Of a stretch of DNA of 48,118 bases, positions 10,263-24,600 are shown in pieces. Source of the DNA: a virus; the IMG/VR virus record IMGVR_UViG_3300020472_000048, positions 1 to 48,118 of that record. One strand, 5' to 3'. The position numbers were made by a program, and so were the translations under genes. The notes under the pieces were generated by a model that was not told the DNA's origin, searched no databases, and worked only from the letters and a program-made list of their open reading frames with translations. The stretch's first letter is position 1. Every line of letters starts with the position of its first letter.

Positions 10263-10290
10263 TATAAATAAAGTGAGGTAGTACTAAATA
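10263..10290 (+). promoter_or_regulatory. late promoter motifs TATAAATA and CTAAATA
   Basis: TATAAATA (10263-10270) is an exact T4 late -10 octamer. CTAAATA (10284-10290) is a second related motif. They precede gp25 and begin the first late structural unit, 10298-28176. Confidence 0.65.
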
Positions 10291-10297
10291 AACCATC

Positions 10298-10702
10298 TTG
10301 ATAATAGAAAAACGACAATCTAGAGGATTTAAAGACATAAGTTTATCTTTCATACCTCATCCTGTTACGAAAGATTTGCCTGTTTTAACGAATGAACGTG
10401 CTATTATGCGTTCTGTTCGTAATTTAGTAGAAACAATACCTACAGAAAGGTTTTTTAATGCTATTTTAGGTACTGATATACGTGGAAGTTTGTTTGAAAA
10501 CTACTCAAATACTACAATAATGGTAATTGAGGATCAAATTAAGACAACTTTACGTAACTTTGAACCTAGAGTGGGAAATGTATCCATAGAACTCGTTGGA
10601 TCACCTGATCGTAATGCATTTGAAGTGACTGTTTTTTATGATATTCTAGGTCTTCCTCTCCCAAGGCAGAGGTTTACCTTTATATTAGAACCAACTAGGT
10701 AA
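10298..10702 (+). CDS. 25: baseplate wedge protein gp25
   Basis: 134 residues, matching the T4 gp25 length (132). The conserved order is present: an FKDISLSFIPHPVTKDLPVL start, NERAIMRSVRNLVETIPTER, then FFNAILGTDIRGSLFENYSN (the lysozyme-like wedge motif) and a final PLPRQRFTFILEPTR. In T4, gp25 with gp6 and gp53 forms the inner baseplate ring that triggers sheath assembly. The start is TTG 10298: an in-frame stop at 10289 excludes anything upstream, and there is no nearby ATG, GTG or clear Shine-Dalgarno. Four bases separate it from gp6. Confidence 0.95.
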   Translation: MIIEKRQSRGFKDISLSFIPHPVTKDLPVLTNERAIMRSVRNLVETIPTERFFNAILGTDIRGSLFENYSNTTIMVIEDQIKTTLRNFEPRVGNVSIELVGSPDRNAFEVTVFYDILGLPLPRQRFTFILEPTR

Positions 10703-10706
10703 AATA

Positions 10707-12641
10707 ATGCCATATACACAGTTTTCCGACCTTGATTTCGGTCAAATTAAGACACAAATACGAAATTATCTTCAATCAAACTCAAATTTCACTGATTTTG
10801 ACTTTGAAGGATCAAATTTCTCTGTTTTAATTGATACTTTAGCATATAATACGTATATTAACTCATTTAATGCGAATTTGGCAGTAAATGAGGTATTTTT
10901 AGACTCAGCAACTATAAGAGAAAATGTAGTTTCGTTAGCAAGAAACATTGGATATGTTCCTCGTTCCGTTACTTCATCAAAAGCAACTATAAGTTTTCAA
11001 GTAAGAATAGAAGATACTACTGCTACAATCACTCATCTTACGCTAAATCCTGGTTTAGTGTGTGTTGGTAGTGCAAATGATACTTCATATAGATTCTCAA
11101 TAACAACTCCAGTAACATCTAGAGTATATACTGATGCTTCAGGGAATAGGGTATCTGATTTTGAGGTAGATGTCATTCAAGGTACATATTTAACAAGTAA
11201 TTTTGTTGCTAGAATACCCTCTGATCAGAAATTTATCTTAGATAATGCTCAAATTGATACTTCAACGATCAAGGTAAATGTACAAAATTCTCAAATTGGT
11301 AGTCTTGGTAGAGAATTTACAAAAGTTGACAATATTTTAAATTTGAATAAGGATTCTGAAATCTATCTATTACAAGAAATTCAGGATGAAAGAGTTGAAA
11401 TATTGTTTGGTGATGGATATTTTGGTAAGCAACTAACAAATGATGATATTATTACTGTTCAGTACATTGTTAGTAATGGTCCTACTAGTAATGGAGCAAG
11501 TGTTTTTGACTTCCAAGGATCATTTAGTAGACCTGATGGTGTTCTAATAAGACCAATCGCTGCTGTAGATGTAACAACTGTCAGACCTGCCCGTAACGGT
11601 TCCTACAACGAAGATATAGCATCAATCAAGTATTTGGCTCCTAGACTGTATTCGGCACAGTACAGGGCGGTTACACCAAGGGATTATGAAGCAATAATTA
11701 AGACAATATACCCTGCAACTGAATCAATTGCTGTTGTTGGTGGAGAAGAACTATCACCTCCACAATTCGGTAAGGTACAGATCAGTATTAAACCAAAAAA
11801 TGGTACTTATGTCTCTGATTTTGATAAGCAACAGATTAAAAACAAATTAAAGAGTTACGCTATTGCTGGTATAAACTCTGAAATTATTGATCTTAAAATG
11901 CTATATGTTGAGATTGATTCAACGGTTTACTACAATACTTCACAAGTTAGTGATTCTGCCACACTTAAATCATTAATAATAAATTCACTTGAGACTTATG
12001 GTAATACAGTGGATATTAATAAGTTTGGTGGTAGATTTAAATATAGTAAAATTAATCAACTTATTGATAGGGTTGATGATGGAATCACCTCTAACATTAC
12101 AAAAGTGAAGATTAGAAGGGATTTGAAGGCATTAATTAATCAATTTGCTCAATATGAACTGTGTTTTGGTAATAAATTCCATATTAATCCAGAAGGATAT
12201 AATATTAAGAGTACTGGATTCTATATTTCTGGATGGAAAAAAGTTGTTTATTTGACTGATATTCCAAATACCAATGAAAATGGTAAATTAGATAATAGTG
12301 AAAAGGGTGTTATTTGTATTGTTTCTAAGGATACTGATGATCAAATGAAAATCGTTGCCAAGGATATTGGTATAGTTGATTATAAAAAGGGTGAAATCAT
12401 ACTTAACACTATAAACATAACATCTACAATTGCTGCTAACAATCTAGTTGAAATTCAGGCGTTTCCTGACTCTAATGATGTTATTGGATTGAAGGATTTA
12501 TACCTAAAATTTGATACATCTAATAGTACGATAAATATGGTTAAAGATGTAATTGCTTCGGGTGAAGATGTATCAGGCGTTGTATTCTCTAGAGATTATT
12601 ACACTTCAAGTTATTCTAACGGAACACTAGAAAGAAAGTAG
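10707..12641 (+). CDS. 6: baseplate wedge protein gp6
   Basis: 644 residues (T4 gp6 is 660). The N-terminus has FSDLDFGQIKTQIRNYLQSN, then LIDTLAYNTYINSFNANLAV NE-type and ENVVSLARNIGYVPRSVTSS, the hallmark of gp6/gpJ-like wedge proteins. Middle landmarks include the VEILFGDGYFGKQL motif and the LAPRLYSAQYRAVTPRDYEA domain. gp6 dimers form the continuous inner ring of the T4 baseplate and join neighbouring wedges. Followed by the giant gene after one base. Confidence 0.95.
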   Translation: MPYTQFSDLDFGQIKTQIRNYLQSNSNFTDFDFEGSNFSVLIDTLAYNTYINSFNANLAVNEVFLDSATIRENVVSLARNIGYVPRSVTSSKATISFQVRIEDTTATITHLTLNPGLVCVGSANDTSYRFSITTPVTSRVYTDASGNRVSDFEVDVIQGTYLTSNFVARIPSDQKFILDNAQIDTSTIKVNVQNSQIGSLGREFTKVDNILNLNKDSEIYLLQEIQDERVEILFGDGYFGKQLTNDDIITVQYIVSNGPTSNGASVFDFQGSFSRPDGVLIRPIAAVDVTTVRPARNGSYNEDIASIKYLAPRLYSAQYRAVTPRDYEAIIKTIYPATESIAVVGGEELSPPQFGKVQISIKPKNGTYVSDFDKQQIKNKLKSYAIAGINSEIIDLKMLYVEIDSTVYYNTSQVSDSATLKSLIINSLETYGNTVDINKFGGRFKYSKINQLIDRVDDGITSNITKVKIRRDLKALINQFAQYELCFGNKFHINPEGYNIKSTGFYISGWKKVVYLTDIPNTNENGKLDNSEKGVICIVSKDTDDQMKIVAKDIGIVDYKKGEIILNTINITSTIAANNLVEIQAFPDSNDVIGLKDLYLKFDTSNSTINMVKDVIASGEDVSGVVFSRDYYTSSYSNGTLERK

Positions 12642-12642
12642 A

Positions 12643-15600
12643 ATGAGTATAGAATTTGAGAAGAGAGTTCAAGTAAATAGGATTATTGAGAGTCAGCTAC
12701 CCGAATTTGTGGTTGCTGATTTTCCATTAGCTACAGAACTATTAAAAACTTACTATATTTCTCAAGAAAATCAAGGTGCTAACGCAGATTTACTTGATAA
12801 TCTTGATCGGTATATTAAAGTTGACAATTTAGTTCCTGAAGTTATTACTGGAACTACTACTTTAACTAAAGAAGTACTCATAACTGAAACAGAAATTCTA
12901 GTTAATTCTACTAAGGGATTTCCTTCTTCATATGGTCTTTTAAAGATTGATAATGAAATTATTACATATACTGGAAAAACAGATACTAGTTTTACTGGAT
13001 GTATTCGTGGATTTAGTGGAGTTACTGGGCATCATGTTGGTATATCATCATCTTTAGACCATGTTAATAGTGAGCATTTAATATTTGAGGATACCAATGC
13101 CTCTGGTCATGCTAACGAATCTACAGTTACTAATCTTAGTGTTTTATTCTTACAAGAGTTCTATAAGAAGATAAAGAGGACATTTTTACCTGGATTAGAA
13201 GATAATAAGTTTGCTGATGGTATTGATGTTGGTAATTTTATAAAGAATGCTAGATCATTCTACCAATCAAAAGGTATTGCAGAATCAATTAGAATACTTT
13301 TTAAAGTATTATATGGTGTTGAAGCAGAAGTTATAGATCTTGAAGAACGTTTAGTTAAACCATCAAGTGCTGAGTATATTCGTAGAGAAGTTATTATTGC
13401 TGATTCACTTAATGGTGAAGCTCAAAATTTAGTTGGACAAACAATATTTAAATCAACTGATTTAAGAACTAATGCTTCAGTATCAGAAATTGAAGTTTTA
13501 ACTAGAGATAATAAACTTTATTATAAATTATCTCTTTTTGTTGGATTTAATGATAAAGATTTAATAGAAGGTACATTTACTATACCTGGTAAAACAAAGG
13601 TATTGGAGCAAGTTGTTCCTGGTGAATCTATTGTTTCAGTAGATAGTACTATTGGATTTGGGCAGACTGGTAACTTTACTATAGAATATCTTAATGGTAA
13701 TGTTGGGGTCGTTACTTATACCTCTAAGACAGTTAACCAATTCTTTGGATGTAGTGATATAACTGGTAATATTGGAATTGCTAGTGATTTAAGATCAACC
13801 GAAACTATATTTGGGTATGAAAATGGTGATTTAAGTAAGAGAGTTGATTTAAGAATTACTGGAGTAGTTTCTGATTTTGTTCCAGAATCTGATATAGCAT
13901 TAATTTCAGAAAAACAAGAGATAACTGTAAAGAATGTAGGTGAATTTATTCAAAATCCATCAGAAACTACTCAATCATATAAAGAAATATTTGCTAATTC
14001 TTGGATTTATAATACAAGTTCTAGATATGAAATAAATGGATCAATTAATAGTGGTACAACATCATTTACCTTTTTAAGTAAAATTGATAAGTCTAGTTTA
14101 AAGGTTGGTGATAGTTTTGATATTATTCGTAGAGGAACTAATATTAGAGTTGGCGGTGGTATAGTCAAGAGGATTGATAGTGATTATGTATTTACGGGAG
14201 AAGGTGTTAACTATATTGCTAATGAACCACATTCTGCTGTATTTTATGATATAAGAAGAAATTTACGTAAAGCAAATTATAATACTGGAAATGTTGATGG
14301 AATAGAGTTGACTGATGGTAATAATAAGGTTATTGCGGATACTTTAAATGTTTATGTTGATGGGAATGATTTTGGATATGCTGCTTCTAATTCATTATCA
14401 AGCCATAAGATCGATCAGGAACCATTAAATGGCATTATTCCATCTGGAGCACCTCCTCATATACAAACAGGTACTATTAATGCTCTAACAGGTGTTGAGA
14501 TTGATTTTACAGAGATTAAATTTGCTGAGAAGGTTAAGTTCCGTACTGGAGATTCAATAATTTATACTTCTGACAAACCACTTCTTGGTTTGACTAATGG
14601 ATCTAAGTATTTTGTTAAAGCAGATTCTACTGAAAAGATTATAAGGTTATATGATACAATTAATGCGATTGAAAGAGATTCTGCTAAAGAATTTAATCAA
14701 CCATCAGATCCAAATGCAACACATACATTTACCTTAGAAGATCATTACAATAAAAAAATAACATCAAACCATATTTTAAGAAAATTTCCTCTTGGTCAGG
14801 ATTTAAATATACCTTCAAAAGAGGAAAAACAATCTAAAAATATTGGATTATTGATTAATGGTGTTCAATTAAGATCTAACACTAATGATGATTTTATAAC
14901 TTATGGTATAATTGAAAAAACAGAAGTATATAATTCTGGTACTGGATATGACGTAGTTAATCCACCTAAAATTAGAGTAGGGAATGCTAATACCTTTATA
15001 AAACCAGATGGAACTGTTGGTATTGGTACGACAGCACTTGTAGAAGCAGTTATTAGGGGATCTGTAAAGGAAATATTGGTAGATCCACAAGATTTTGATA
15101 TTGATAAGGTTTCTTCAGTAAGATTAACTGGTGGTAATGGTAAGGATTGTTTCTTACAACCAGTAGTTGGACCAAGATATAGAGAAGTTGAGTTTGATAG
15201 TAGAGATATATTCTTCTCAGGTGGATTGGATGTACAAGAAGAGACTATAACATTCAAATCTGAGCATAATTTCGTTGATGGGCAATTAATTTATTATAAT
15301 AAGAATGGGCAAGATCCTATTGGAATTACACCATTTAAGTCCGCAGCAACAACTGTAACAGAATATCTTGTAAATGGAGCACCTTATTATGCTAAGGTAC
15401 TCAATCCAAAGAGAATTAGGTTATTTAAGAGACCTGAAGAGGCTACATTTGGTGTATCTGGTATTAATACTGTAGGATTCTCTACAGCAACAACTGCTGC
15501 TGGTATTCACAAGTTTAGAACAGAATCTAAAAATACGTTAAATTCTGTAAAAGTTATTAATCCTGGTTATGATTATCAATATAGAAAATTACCAGTAACT

Positions 15601-18600
15601 CCATCTGGAATTTCTACTTCTTATGATACTATTAATTTTGTAAATCATGGATTTAGAAATGGTGATATTGTTGAATATTCGTCTGATGGAACTACTATTG
15701 AAGGATTGGATACTTCATTGTCATATCTTGTTATTAAGATAGATGCTAATTCCTTTAGATTAGCAGAATCTGATGCTGCTGGAGTGGCAAAAACTGATTT
15801 TGAAAGAGGAAAATATGTTGATTTGAGATCAACTGGAACTGGATATCAAATATTCAAATACCCTGATATCAAAATAGAAACTACTGTAAGTTTTGCCACA
15901 ACAGTTACTGGATCATATGAAGGAAAAATAACTCCTATTATTGAAGGTGAAATAATTGACACCTACACATATGAAAATGGTAGTAATTATGGTTCATCCA
16001 TTATTAATCATATTATTAAACCTAAAGTTGATATAATAAATGGAAAAGGTGCTGAAATAAAGGCATTTATAGATGATGGTAAGATTTTAGATATTATTGT
16101 TCTTAATGGTGGTCAAGAATATAACTCATTACCACACATAAAAATAGAAGGTCCTTCTGGTAATGGAGCAATATTAAGACCAATTATCTCTGATGGTAAA
16201 TTGGATGATGTTGTTGTTATTAATACTGGTATTGGATATTCTTCAACTGATACTAATGTTTATGTTGATCCTAGAGGAAAGAATGGGTTATTAAGTCCAC
16301 AAATAAGAAGATTGGAGATAGATGATATTCAGAAGAGAGGTATGAATATTCATTTAGAACCTAGTGGAGATGATGGTTTACTATATGAAGTAAAGGCATA
16401 TGATCAATCATTAAGAGATGAATTTGGTGACTCTGGTATTAATAATGCTGGTATAGGTACTCATTCACCCCTAATAGGATGGGCATATGATGGAAATCCA
16501 ATATATGGTGCTTTTGGTTATTCTTCGCCAAATGATATTGGTGAAGTTAAGAGATTAAAATCTGGATATGTTAAAGATAACACTTGGTATGATCGTCCAG
16601 AGCAAGATTCTGGATATTTTCTTGATGATTATAAATTTGATGGTAGTGGTGATTTAGACAAATATAATGGTAGATTTTGTAAAACACCTGAGTTTCCAAA
16701 TGGTGTTTATGCTTATTTTGCGACATTAGATGAAAATGAAAATCCACAATATCCATATTTTATAGGAAAAACTTATAGATCACAATTTATTTCTGATAAT
16801 CTTTCTTTAAATCAGAAATTTGATTTCAATAATTCAACTCTTTCTAGAAATACTTTACCATATAAAGTAAATGATAGATATGCGAATAATGATTTTATTA
16901 TTGAATCTAATGAAATTATTAAACAAAAATCAGTTATTGAATCTGTAACTAGGGGTGTTGTAGATACATTCCAAGTTTTAGATGGTGGAAAAAATTATAA
17001 GGTAGGTGATTTTACTTCATTTGATAATGAAGGTACTGGTGGTAGTGGTGCTAGAGGTCAAGTTGATCGTATTGTTGGTATTGGTGTTTCTAATATTAAG
17101 ACTGAATTAACTACATTTGAGAATGCCACTCTTATTTGGAAAGATGCTCAAACAGTTGAAGCACATTATTTACCAAAAATTGAGTTAAATGATCAAGATA
17201 CTGTATTAATTTCTGGTTTAAGTACTGCTAATTACAAATTAAACAACTCATTTAAGGTTGGTATTAGTACGGATATCATTGGATTGGCAAAGACAATGAC
17301 TGTCAATAACAATCCAAATGGAAAAACTGAGGATATTTACGTAAATATTATACCAAATACTGTGTCTGTTGGTGGTTCTTTACGAGTTGGTGATGAAACT
17401 CTTAAAGTATTGAATCTATATGGTTTAGAGAAGATAATTAGAATACAAAGATATGGAACAGGTATTGGACATACTTATAGTTCTGAGATAGATGTATTAA
17501 ACAATAGAATAAGTATTCCTGTTAAATCTAATTATTTTGATTCTAAATTAGATGAATTAGTATTCTTTAATGGTCATCAGTCTGTAGGTTTAGGTACTAC
17601 TTGTGGTTCCATAATTGATTATGTGTATGGTGAGATAACAAATAATATAAATGTTCCTCAACAAAGCATTTATTTGCCAAGTCATCCATTCCGTAATGGA
17701 CAGAAAATTAAATTATCAAAACCACTAACTGCTACTTCATTCTTGGTTAGTAGAGATGATGATGCATCAAACCAATTCTATATTCCAGATCAATCAACAG
17801 CTATTTCAGAATTATATGTTGTAGATAAAGGTACTGATTATATTGGTCTTGCTACTAATGTTGGTGCTGCCAGTACTGAAAGTGGATTATTCTTCTTTGG
17901 TAATGGTGATAATAATTATCAATATCTAATAGAATCTGATCATGATCAGTTAACTGCTAATATTGATAGAGTAGTTTCTACAGTTACTACACAAGTAGCA
18001 TTGGCAAATACAACTACTCATGGATTGGCAGTAGGTGATATAATTGATTTAGAGGTTGTTCCTAATATTGCTGTTGGTATTGGATCCACTGCTCCATTAA
18101 CTGTTTCATTCAATGATGAGCATCAAAAACTATTAATTAATGAAATTAGTTTCAATGCTACCGCAGTTGTATTAAACACTGATACAATCACTATACCTGA
18201 TCATGGATATAAGACTGGTGATAAGGTATTTTATGATAATCAGGAAATAATATCAGGATCGTCTTTAGTTGGTGGTCTTTCTGTTGGGGCATATTATGTC
18301 CATACAATTGACTCAAATACTATTAATTTGTGTGAAACACATAAAGATTCTATAGTAACTCCTCCTAGAATAGTAGATTTAACTGGACAAGGCAATAATA
18401 AGCATACTTTATCATTAATTAACCCACCAATTACAGTCGTTAAAAGTTCAGATTTAACATTTGGAGTTGGTTCAACATCATTAGAGAATTATAAATTGAA
18501 ATTCTTCTATGATAGAGAATTTAAGAATGAATTTGTAAATGCTACCAGTTATGACCCATTAGAATCTGTTCAAGCATCATTTAGTGTTGTTGGTGTTGGA

Positions 18601-21600
18601 ACTGTTGGTGTTGGAACATTCTCATCTAGTCCTGTAGTTGGTGCTGCTGTATCAATTGGATTCAGCACTTCTGTTCCATCAGTATTATACTACGCTCTTG
18701 AGAAGAATGGGTATATTAGTACTGCTGATACAGGTGTATATGATTATTCAGAAATCAGATTTGTAGATAGTGCTTATAGTGGAGAATTTAGAGTATTTGA
18801 TGTTGATGATGAAACATTTAAGATTTCGCCTAGATCAGTACCTGAAGTATTAGAATATCATGATAATCAGTGCGATTTACTTGAGTATTCTAGTAAATCT
18901 GGAAATATACTTGGACCTATTAAGTCTATAAAAACAATTTCTGAAGGATTTAGTTATAAGAGTATACCTGGATTTACTTCTATTACTAGTGCTAATGGTG
19001 AAAATGCTAATGTTGTAGCACTATCAACATCTATTGGTAGAATTAATAACTTAAGAATTATTGATTATGGATTTGAATATTCTGCTGATAAAACTTTAAG
19101 ACCTGAGGCATATATTTCACCTATTGTTAGAGTTGATGATTTAGATGTAATTGAGTCTATTAAGGTTATTGGTCCTGGAGCAGAATATTTAAGTGCCCCT
19201 GATGTAATCTTATTCAATCCAGAATCTAAAGAGGTTGTTGATACTACTTCATTAATGGCAACGGTTCCTAATCAAGGAATATCTGAAATTAAAGTAATAG
19301 CACCAATTAAAGGTTTAGATTCTGTAAATCATAGAGTTATTACTATCAATAATTCTAATGGTATAGGAATTGTTTCTATGACCACAGAAGGCACTGTTGC
19401 CAGATGTGTAATGGAAACACCAATCAATGGATATGATGTTCCACCATTTGCTGTTGGTGATGATATATTTGTTGAAGGTATATTAATGGGTTGGGAATCT
19501 GGTATCGGTACTCAGACTTCTTCAACTGCTGGTATTTCTACAGAAGGAACAGGATATAACTCAGAAGATTATGATTATCAGTTCTTGAAGGTTAAATCTT
19601 ATGATTCATCAAACCCAGATGTACTGAAATTTGATTTGGTTGGTTTAACTACAAATCCAGGAATTGCTAAAACATATCAGACTGGATATGCTAATATAGT
19701 TAACCGTAAGAATTATCCAGTATTTGAGACTGATCAAAAGAGAGCAGAATTTACAATTAGTGAAAGTTTATTAGTTAGTCAAGGAACTCCTTTTGTGAAA
19801 AGTGATCTTACTGTTACTGAAACAAGAGATGATTATATTAAAGTAGATGGTTTAGACAATCTTAAGATTGGGGATAGAATAGCTGGAGAATCTTCAGGAA
19901 CTAGTGCTACTGTTGTTGGTATTGATAAGCAATATGCTAAATTTAATGTTGATTATTCCAATAGACAAGATTATGGATGGACTGATAATACTGGTAAATT
20001 AAGCGAAGATTTCCAAGTAACACCCAATAATGATTATTTCCAAAATTTATCATACTCCATTAAGAGTGAAAAAACATGGGATGATATTGTAGATCCTGTT
20101 AATAGGTTGGTTCATCCTGCTGGACTCAAGAATTTTGCAGATACTGTTGTTGAAACTACATTAGTAGGTGTTGGTATTGGATCCACATTCTTTACTACAC
20201 CAACATTAGTTCTTGATGTGGTTGGTGAGAGAAGGGTAGATACTATTAATGATTTTGATCTTGGTATTGATTTTGAACCAAGAGAATCTGGAAATACTCG
20301 TGATTCTAAGTTTGTTGATTTCCAAAATGCTAAATTAACAGATTATAGTAAGTGTAAAACAAATAGAGTATTGATACATGATGATATAAGTGGAAGATTC
20401 TCAAGTAAAGGAATACAGGATTTATTTACAGAAATAGAAGAACTTAATACAAATTATGCTCGTTATTTGGTTCAAATTGTTGATGCTGATACATTTGATA
20501 TTCAGATTAGTGATTTAATAGTATTAACTTCTACAGAAAATGCTTATTTGATTGAGAAATCATCAGATTACTCTAATATGAAATTGGGTGATTTTTCTGC
20601 TGATGTTGATTACTTTAAGAGAAAAACTTTATTATTTACCCCAACAGATAAGTTTAATAAGGATCATGATATTAAACTCCTTAAGACTTCATTTAATACT
20701 GATAATATTACAGATGGTACAAAAGAATTTGGGTCTGTTGATTTAATTGGTAATAATGTTTCTGTTAGTGCTGGTCGAACGATGTTCTCAGCAACGATTA
20801 GTGGAACTACTTTAACAACAACAGATTTTGATCTTCTTGGTCTTAAGCATGTAAATGGACTTCCTACTACAAATTCTTTGGTCGGAATCGGTACTACAGT
20901 ATCTGGTTTGGGTCTAATAAAGGATACTCTAGGTAATGAACTTACTGAGATTGTAAGTATTGATAGTTCAAGTACAGCAACAATAAAGATCAATCCTGAT
21001 ACCACTCCAAATGCTCCCACAGTACCTTCTACTTACACTACACCTGTTACGGGTCAATTTGGATTTATCAACACTCCATACTTCGTTAACAACGGTGTTG
21101 GTGGATTAGATCCAGTACCAGTTCCTATTGGTGTTAGTACATCAAATGTTATGGAATTTGCTGATACTAATTGTAATGCTTTCTATGCTAGTGTTGTTGC
21201 TAAGGATGATGTTACTGGTGAACTAGATTATACAGAAGCAATTGTTAATGTTAATGGTAGTGATGTAACAATATCTCAACTTTATGCTGATTTAACTCAA
21301 ACTTCTCTCAGTATTATTGATACTGGAACAGTTGGTATATTAACAGCAAGTTATGATTCTGGTACTATTAAATTTGATTGTATTAATGAAAGACATTCTA
21401 CTTTAAGATTAAGTACATCAGTTGTTGGACTAGGTACAACTACTGCTGGTATTGGAACCCATAGATTTAACGTTCCTGGGCAACCAGAAGGGGCAGAAAG
21501 AAGTGCTAGGTATGAATCAACATATAACACAACTGAAGTTGGTACAGGAGTAACTGTAGCAACAATTGATAGGACTATTGATAGTACTGTTAAATCTATT

Positions 21601-24600
21601 ATTAAAGTTAGACAGGGTGACAAATTTGCTATACATCAACCAATTCTAATACATGATCAGAATAATGATGCTATTACTATTCAATATCCTCATATTGGTG
21701 AAGTTTCTGGTATAGGTACTTTTGGATCAGAAACAGATACTCAAAATGTGAATTTAGTATTTTATCCAGATAATACTGGATTAGTTGAGGTTCAATCATA
21801 TAACGAAGTCTTTAATACTATTAACGATTTTGCCAATGAACCAGATGTTCTACAATATGGTCCTGTTACTAGTGATCTATTATTGACATCATATGATGGT
21901 ATTAACGGAACAAGAGGTAATAAAGTTAATTTCAATTTAACATATCAAGGTATTCCAGTATATGTTAAGAAATTCAATCCTACAGACACTACAAGGGTTA
22001 TAACAGATTCAACTCCAGGTGCTGGAACTACTTTCGCTATACCAAATCATTTCTTTAATACAAATGAAGAATTAACTTATACACCAGAATCTACTTTTAT
22101 TGGTGTTCCTCCTGTTTCAGTTGGAATCGCTGCTACATTAGATGCTGATGGTAGTTTAGTTACTGTTATGCCATCAAAAGTATTTGTTAAGGCAGGTAGT
22201 GCTGATAAATTCCAAATATATTCTAGAAAAGAATATATTGATGTAGGAAATCCAATAACAATAACAACTAATGGTTCTGGTAATTCTCATAAGTTTGAGA
22301 TGACCAAGAAATTAAGTAAAACTGTTATTGGTCTTGATGGAATTGTTCAACAACCAGTTACATATACTGCTATAAAGCATAGTTTACCTTCTAATATTGG
22401 TATTGGAATTTCTCAATTTGCTTTGAGTGGAATTAGTTCAGTTCAACCAAGAGATGTATTGAAGATTAATAATGAGTATATGAAGGTTGAGCAAGTTGGA
22501 TTTGCTACAGAAGTTGATGCGACAATTAACTCTAGTGAGGACTGGGCATCTATACCTGTAGTTAGGGTTAAGAGAGGTGCTTTAGGAATTGATGCTTCTA
22601 CTCATAGTGCTGGAGACGAAGTAAGAATACATAGAGGTTCATTCAATATTGTTGATAGCACAGCATGGTTCTTAGATCCACCTAAAGGTAATACTAGAAC
22701 AAGAAGAAATGATACTAATATTCCTTATGTTAGAGCAGAATACAGTGGTAGAACGTTCTTAAGGACAAATTATGATACCAACATGGTATTTGATGATATT
22801 TCAGATTCCTTTACTGGAATAGGTAAGACATACACATTAACTGTTGGTGGTGCTAATACTGTTAGTGGTGTTGGTGTTGGAAATGGAATTTTATTCATTA
22901 ATGGGGTATTCCAGACACCATTAACTTTAAACAACTTAGGTAATAATTATGAAATAGAAGGAAATGCTACTGCTGGCGTATCTAGTGTTACATTTACTGG
23001 AATTAGTTCTGAAAATGGACAAAAAATTGAATCTGAGTTTGATATTAATCAAAATCAACTTCCAAGAGGTGGACTCATTGTTTCTATGGGATCATCGACT
23101 GGACTTGGTTATGCTCCTTTAGTTGGTGCTAGAGTTTTAGCAAAAGAAACTAATGGTGTACTTGATAGTATTGTAAGCATTGCCTCTTCAGTAGGTCCTA
23201 TTGGTTCTGGTATTGAGACTGCTCATTATGATCCTGTTACTGGAATTATGACAGTTACAACTAATACTGTTCATGGTTTTGCTTTAGAGAGTCCAGAAAC
23301 AGTTAAATTAGAAGATCTACATTTTACTTGCCCAACATACACTATTGGTCAACCTATTACTGGTACAACATATAATCCAGCAACAGGTGATATGGTTATA
23401 AAAATTGCTGGTCATGGACTTTCAAATGGTGATTCAGTTAAATTAAAAGAAGAATCAATCACATTTAGTTGTGGATTTGGTGGTGCTACTGGTTCTGCTG
23501 CTGAAAAGTCATATCCTAGAAAGACTGATCCTGCCTATGACAGATATATGTACATATCTGATGTTACTACTGATACTTTCAAGGTTAATGTATTATTTGG
23601 AGTAACACCTACCAATACAGATGCACATACATTTGTAAGTGCTACTACTGATTGTGTTCAATCACTAAACTATATTGGAGTTACTACATCAATATTCCAA
23701 AATCATGAAAGACCTATTCCATTGGTTGGAGTAACTTCAGAAAGAAGTTTCCAAGTTAATGTTGGTGTTACTAGTATTCCTCACAACTATTTGAAAGGTG
23801 GTGGTGTATATGCGTTCTATGATGAGTTGACACCAGGATCTGGATATCGTGAACCAGTTTCTATTGGTGTTACTGATATCAATTATCTTCATAAGTTTGT
23901 AAGTGCTACTACAGATGCGATAACAGCATATACAGGATCATTCATGGGTCAGAGTCTAAATCCAACTTTAGCGGATTATAATTCTGAAACTGGTAGTTTA
24001 TTATTCACAACAGAGGTACATGGAATACCAGAACCAGTTGATCTTGATATTAATGATGCTAAGTATGATGCTAGAGTTGGTATTTTAACAGCATATGCTG
24101 GTACAAATTTTGATGTTAGTGGTGCTACATATGATCCAACAACAGGTAATATGGTTCTTGAAATTGGAGATCATGATGTAGATACTAATGATAAAGTTAA
24201 GATTGCTCCAAATTCAATAACATTTAGTTGTACTTTTGACAATCAAGTTGGTATAGATTCTCACAAATCATATCCTAGATCCTCTGGAACAGGTAATGCT
24301 GGTGGAGGTGCTGATCCAGCATATGATACTTATTTGAATGTTATTGCTGCTGATAAATTAGCTGGAACAATTACTGTAAAAGTATTAACAACAACACCAT
24401 CAACAAATACAGATCCTCATTTATTTGTAAGTGCTACTGATGGTTGTGTATTTGTTCCAAGAGTCTTTACTAATAATGAACAAGTTAAGTTTGTAGATGG
24501 AGCAATTACCTTCAAATGTGATATGGATGGTAATACTACAAACCATCCTTATCCAAGATTAAGTGATCCAGTAAGAGATAAGTGGTTATTAGTTTCTCAA

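Noticed and set aside
14869-15257. Minus-strand open frames (73 and 118 codons) inside the giant gene, and similar ones at 20664, 21351, 26262, 31761, 35442 and 41519
   Set aside because: They arise from the biased codons of the repetitive + strand genes; low-complexity translations with no promoters.
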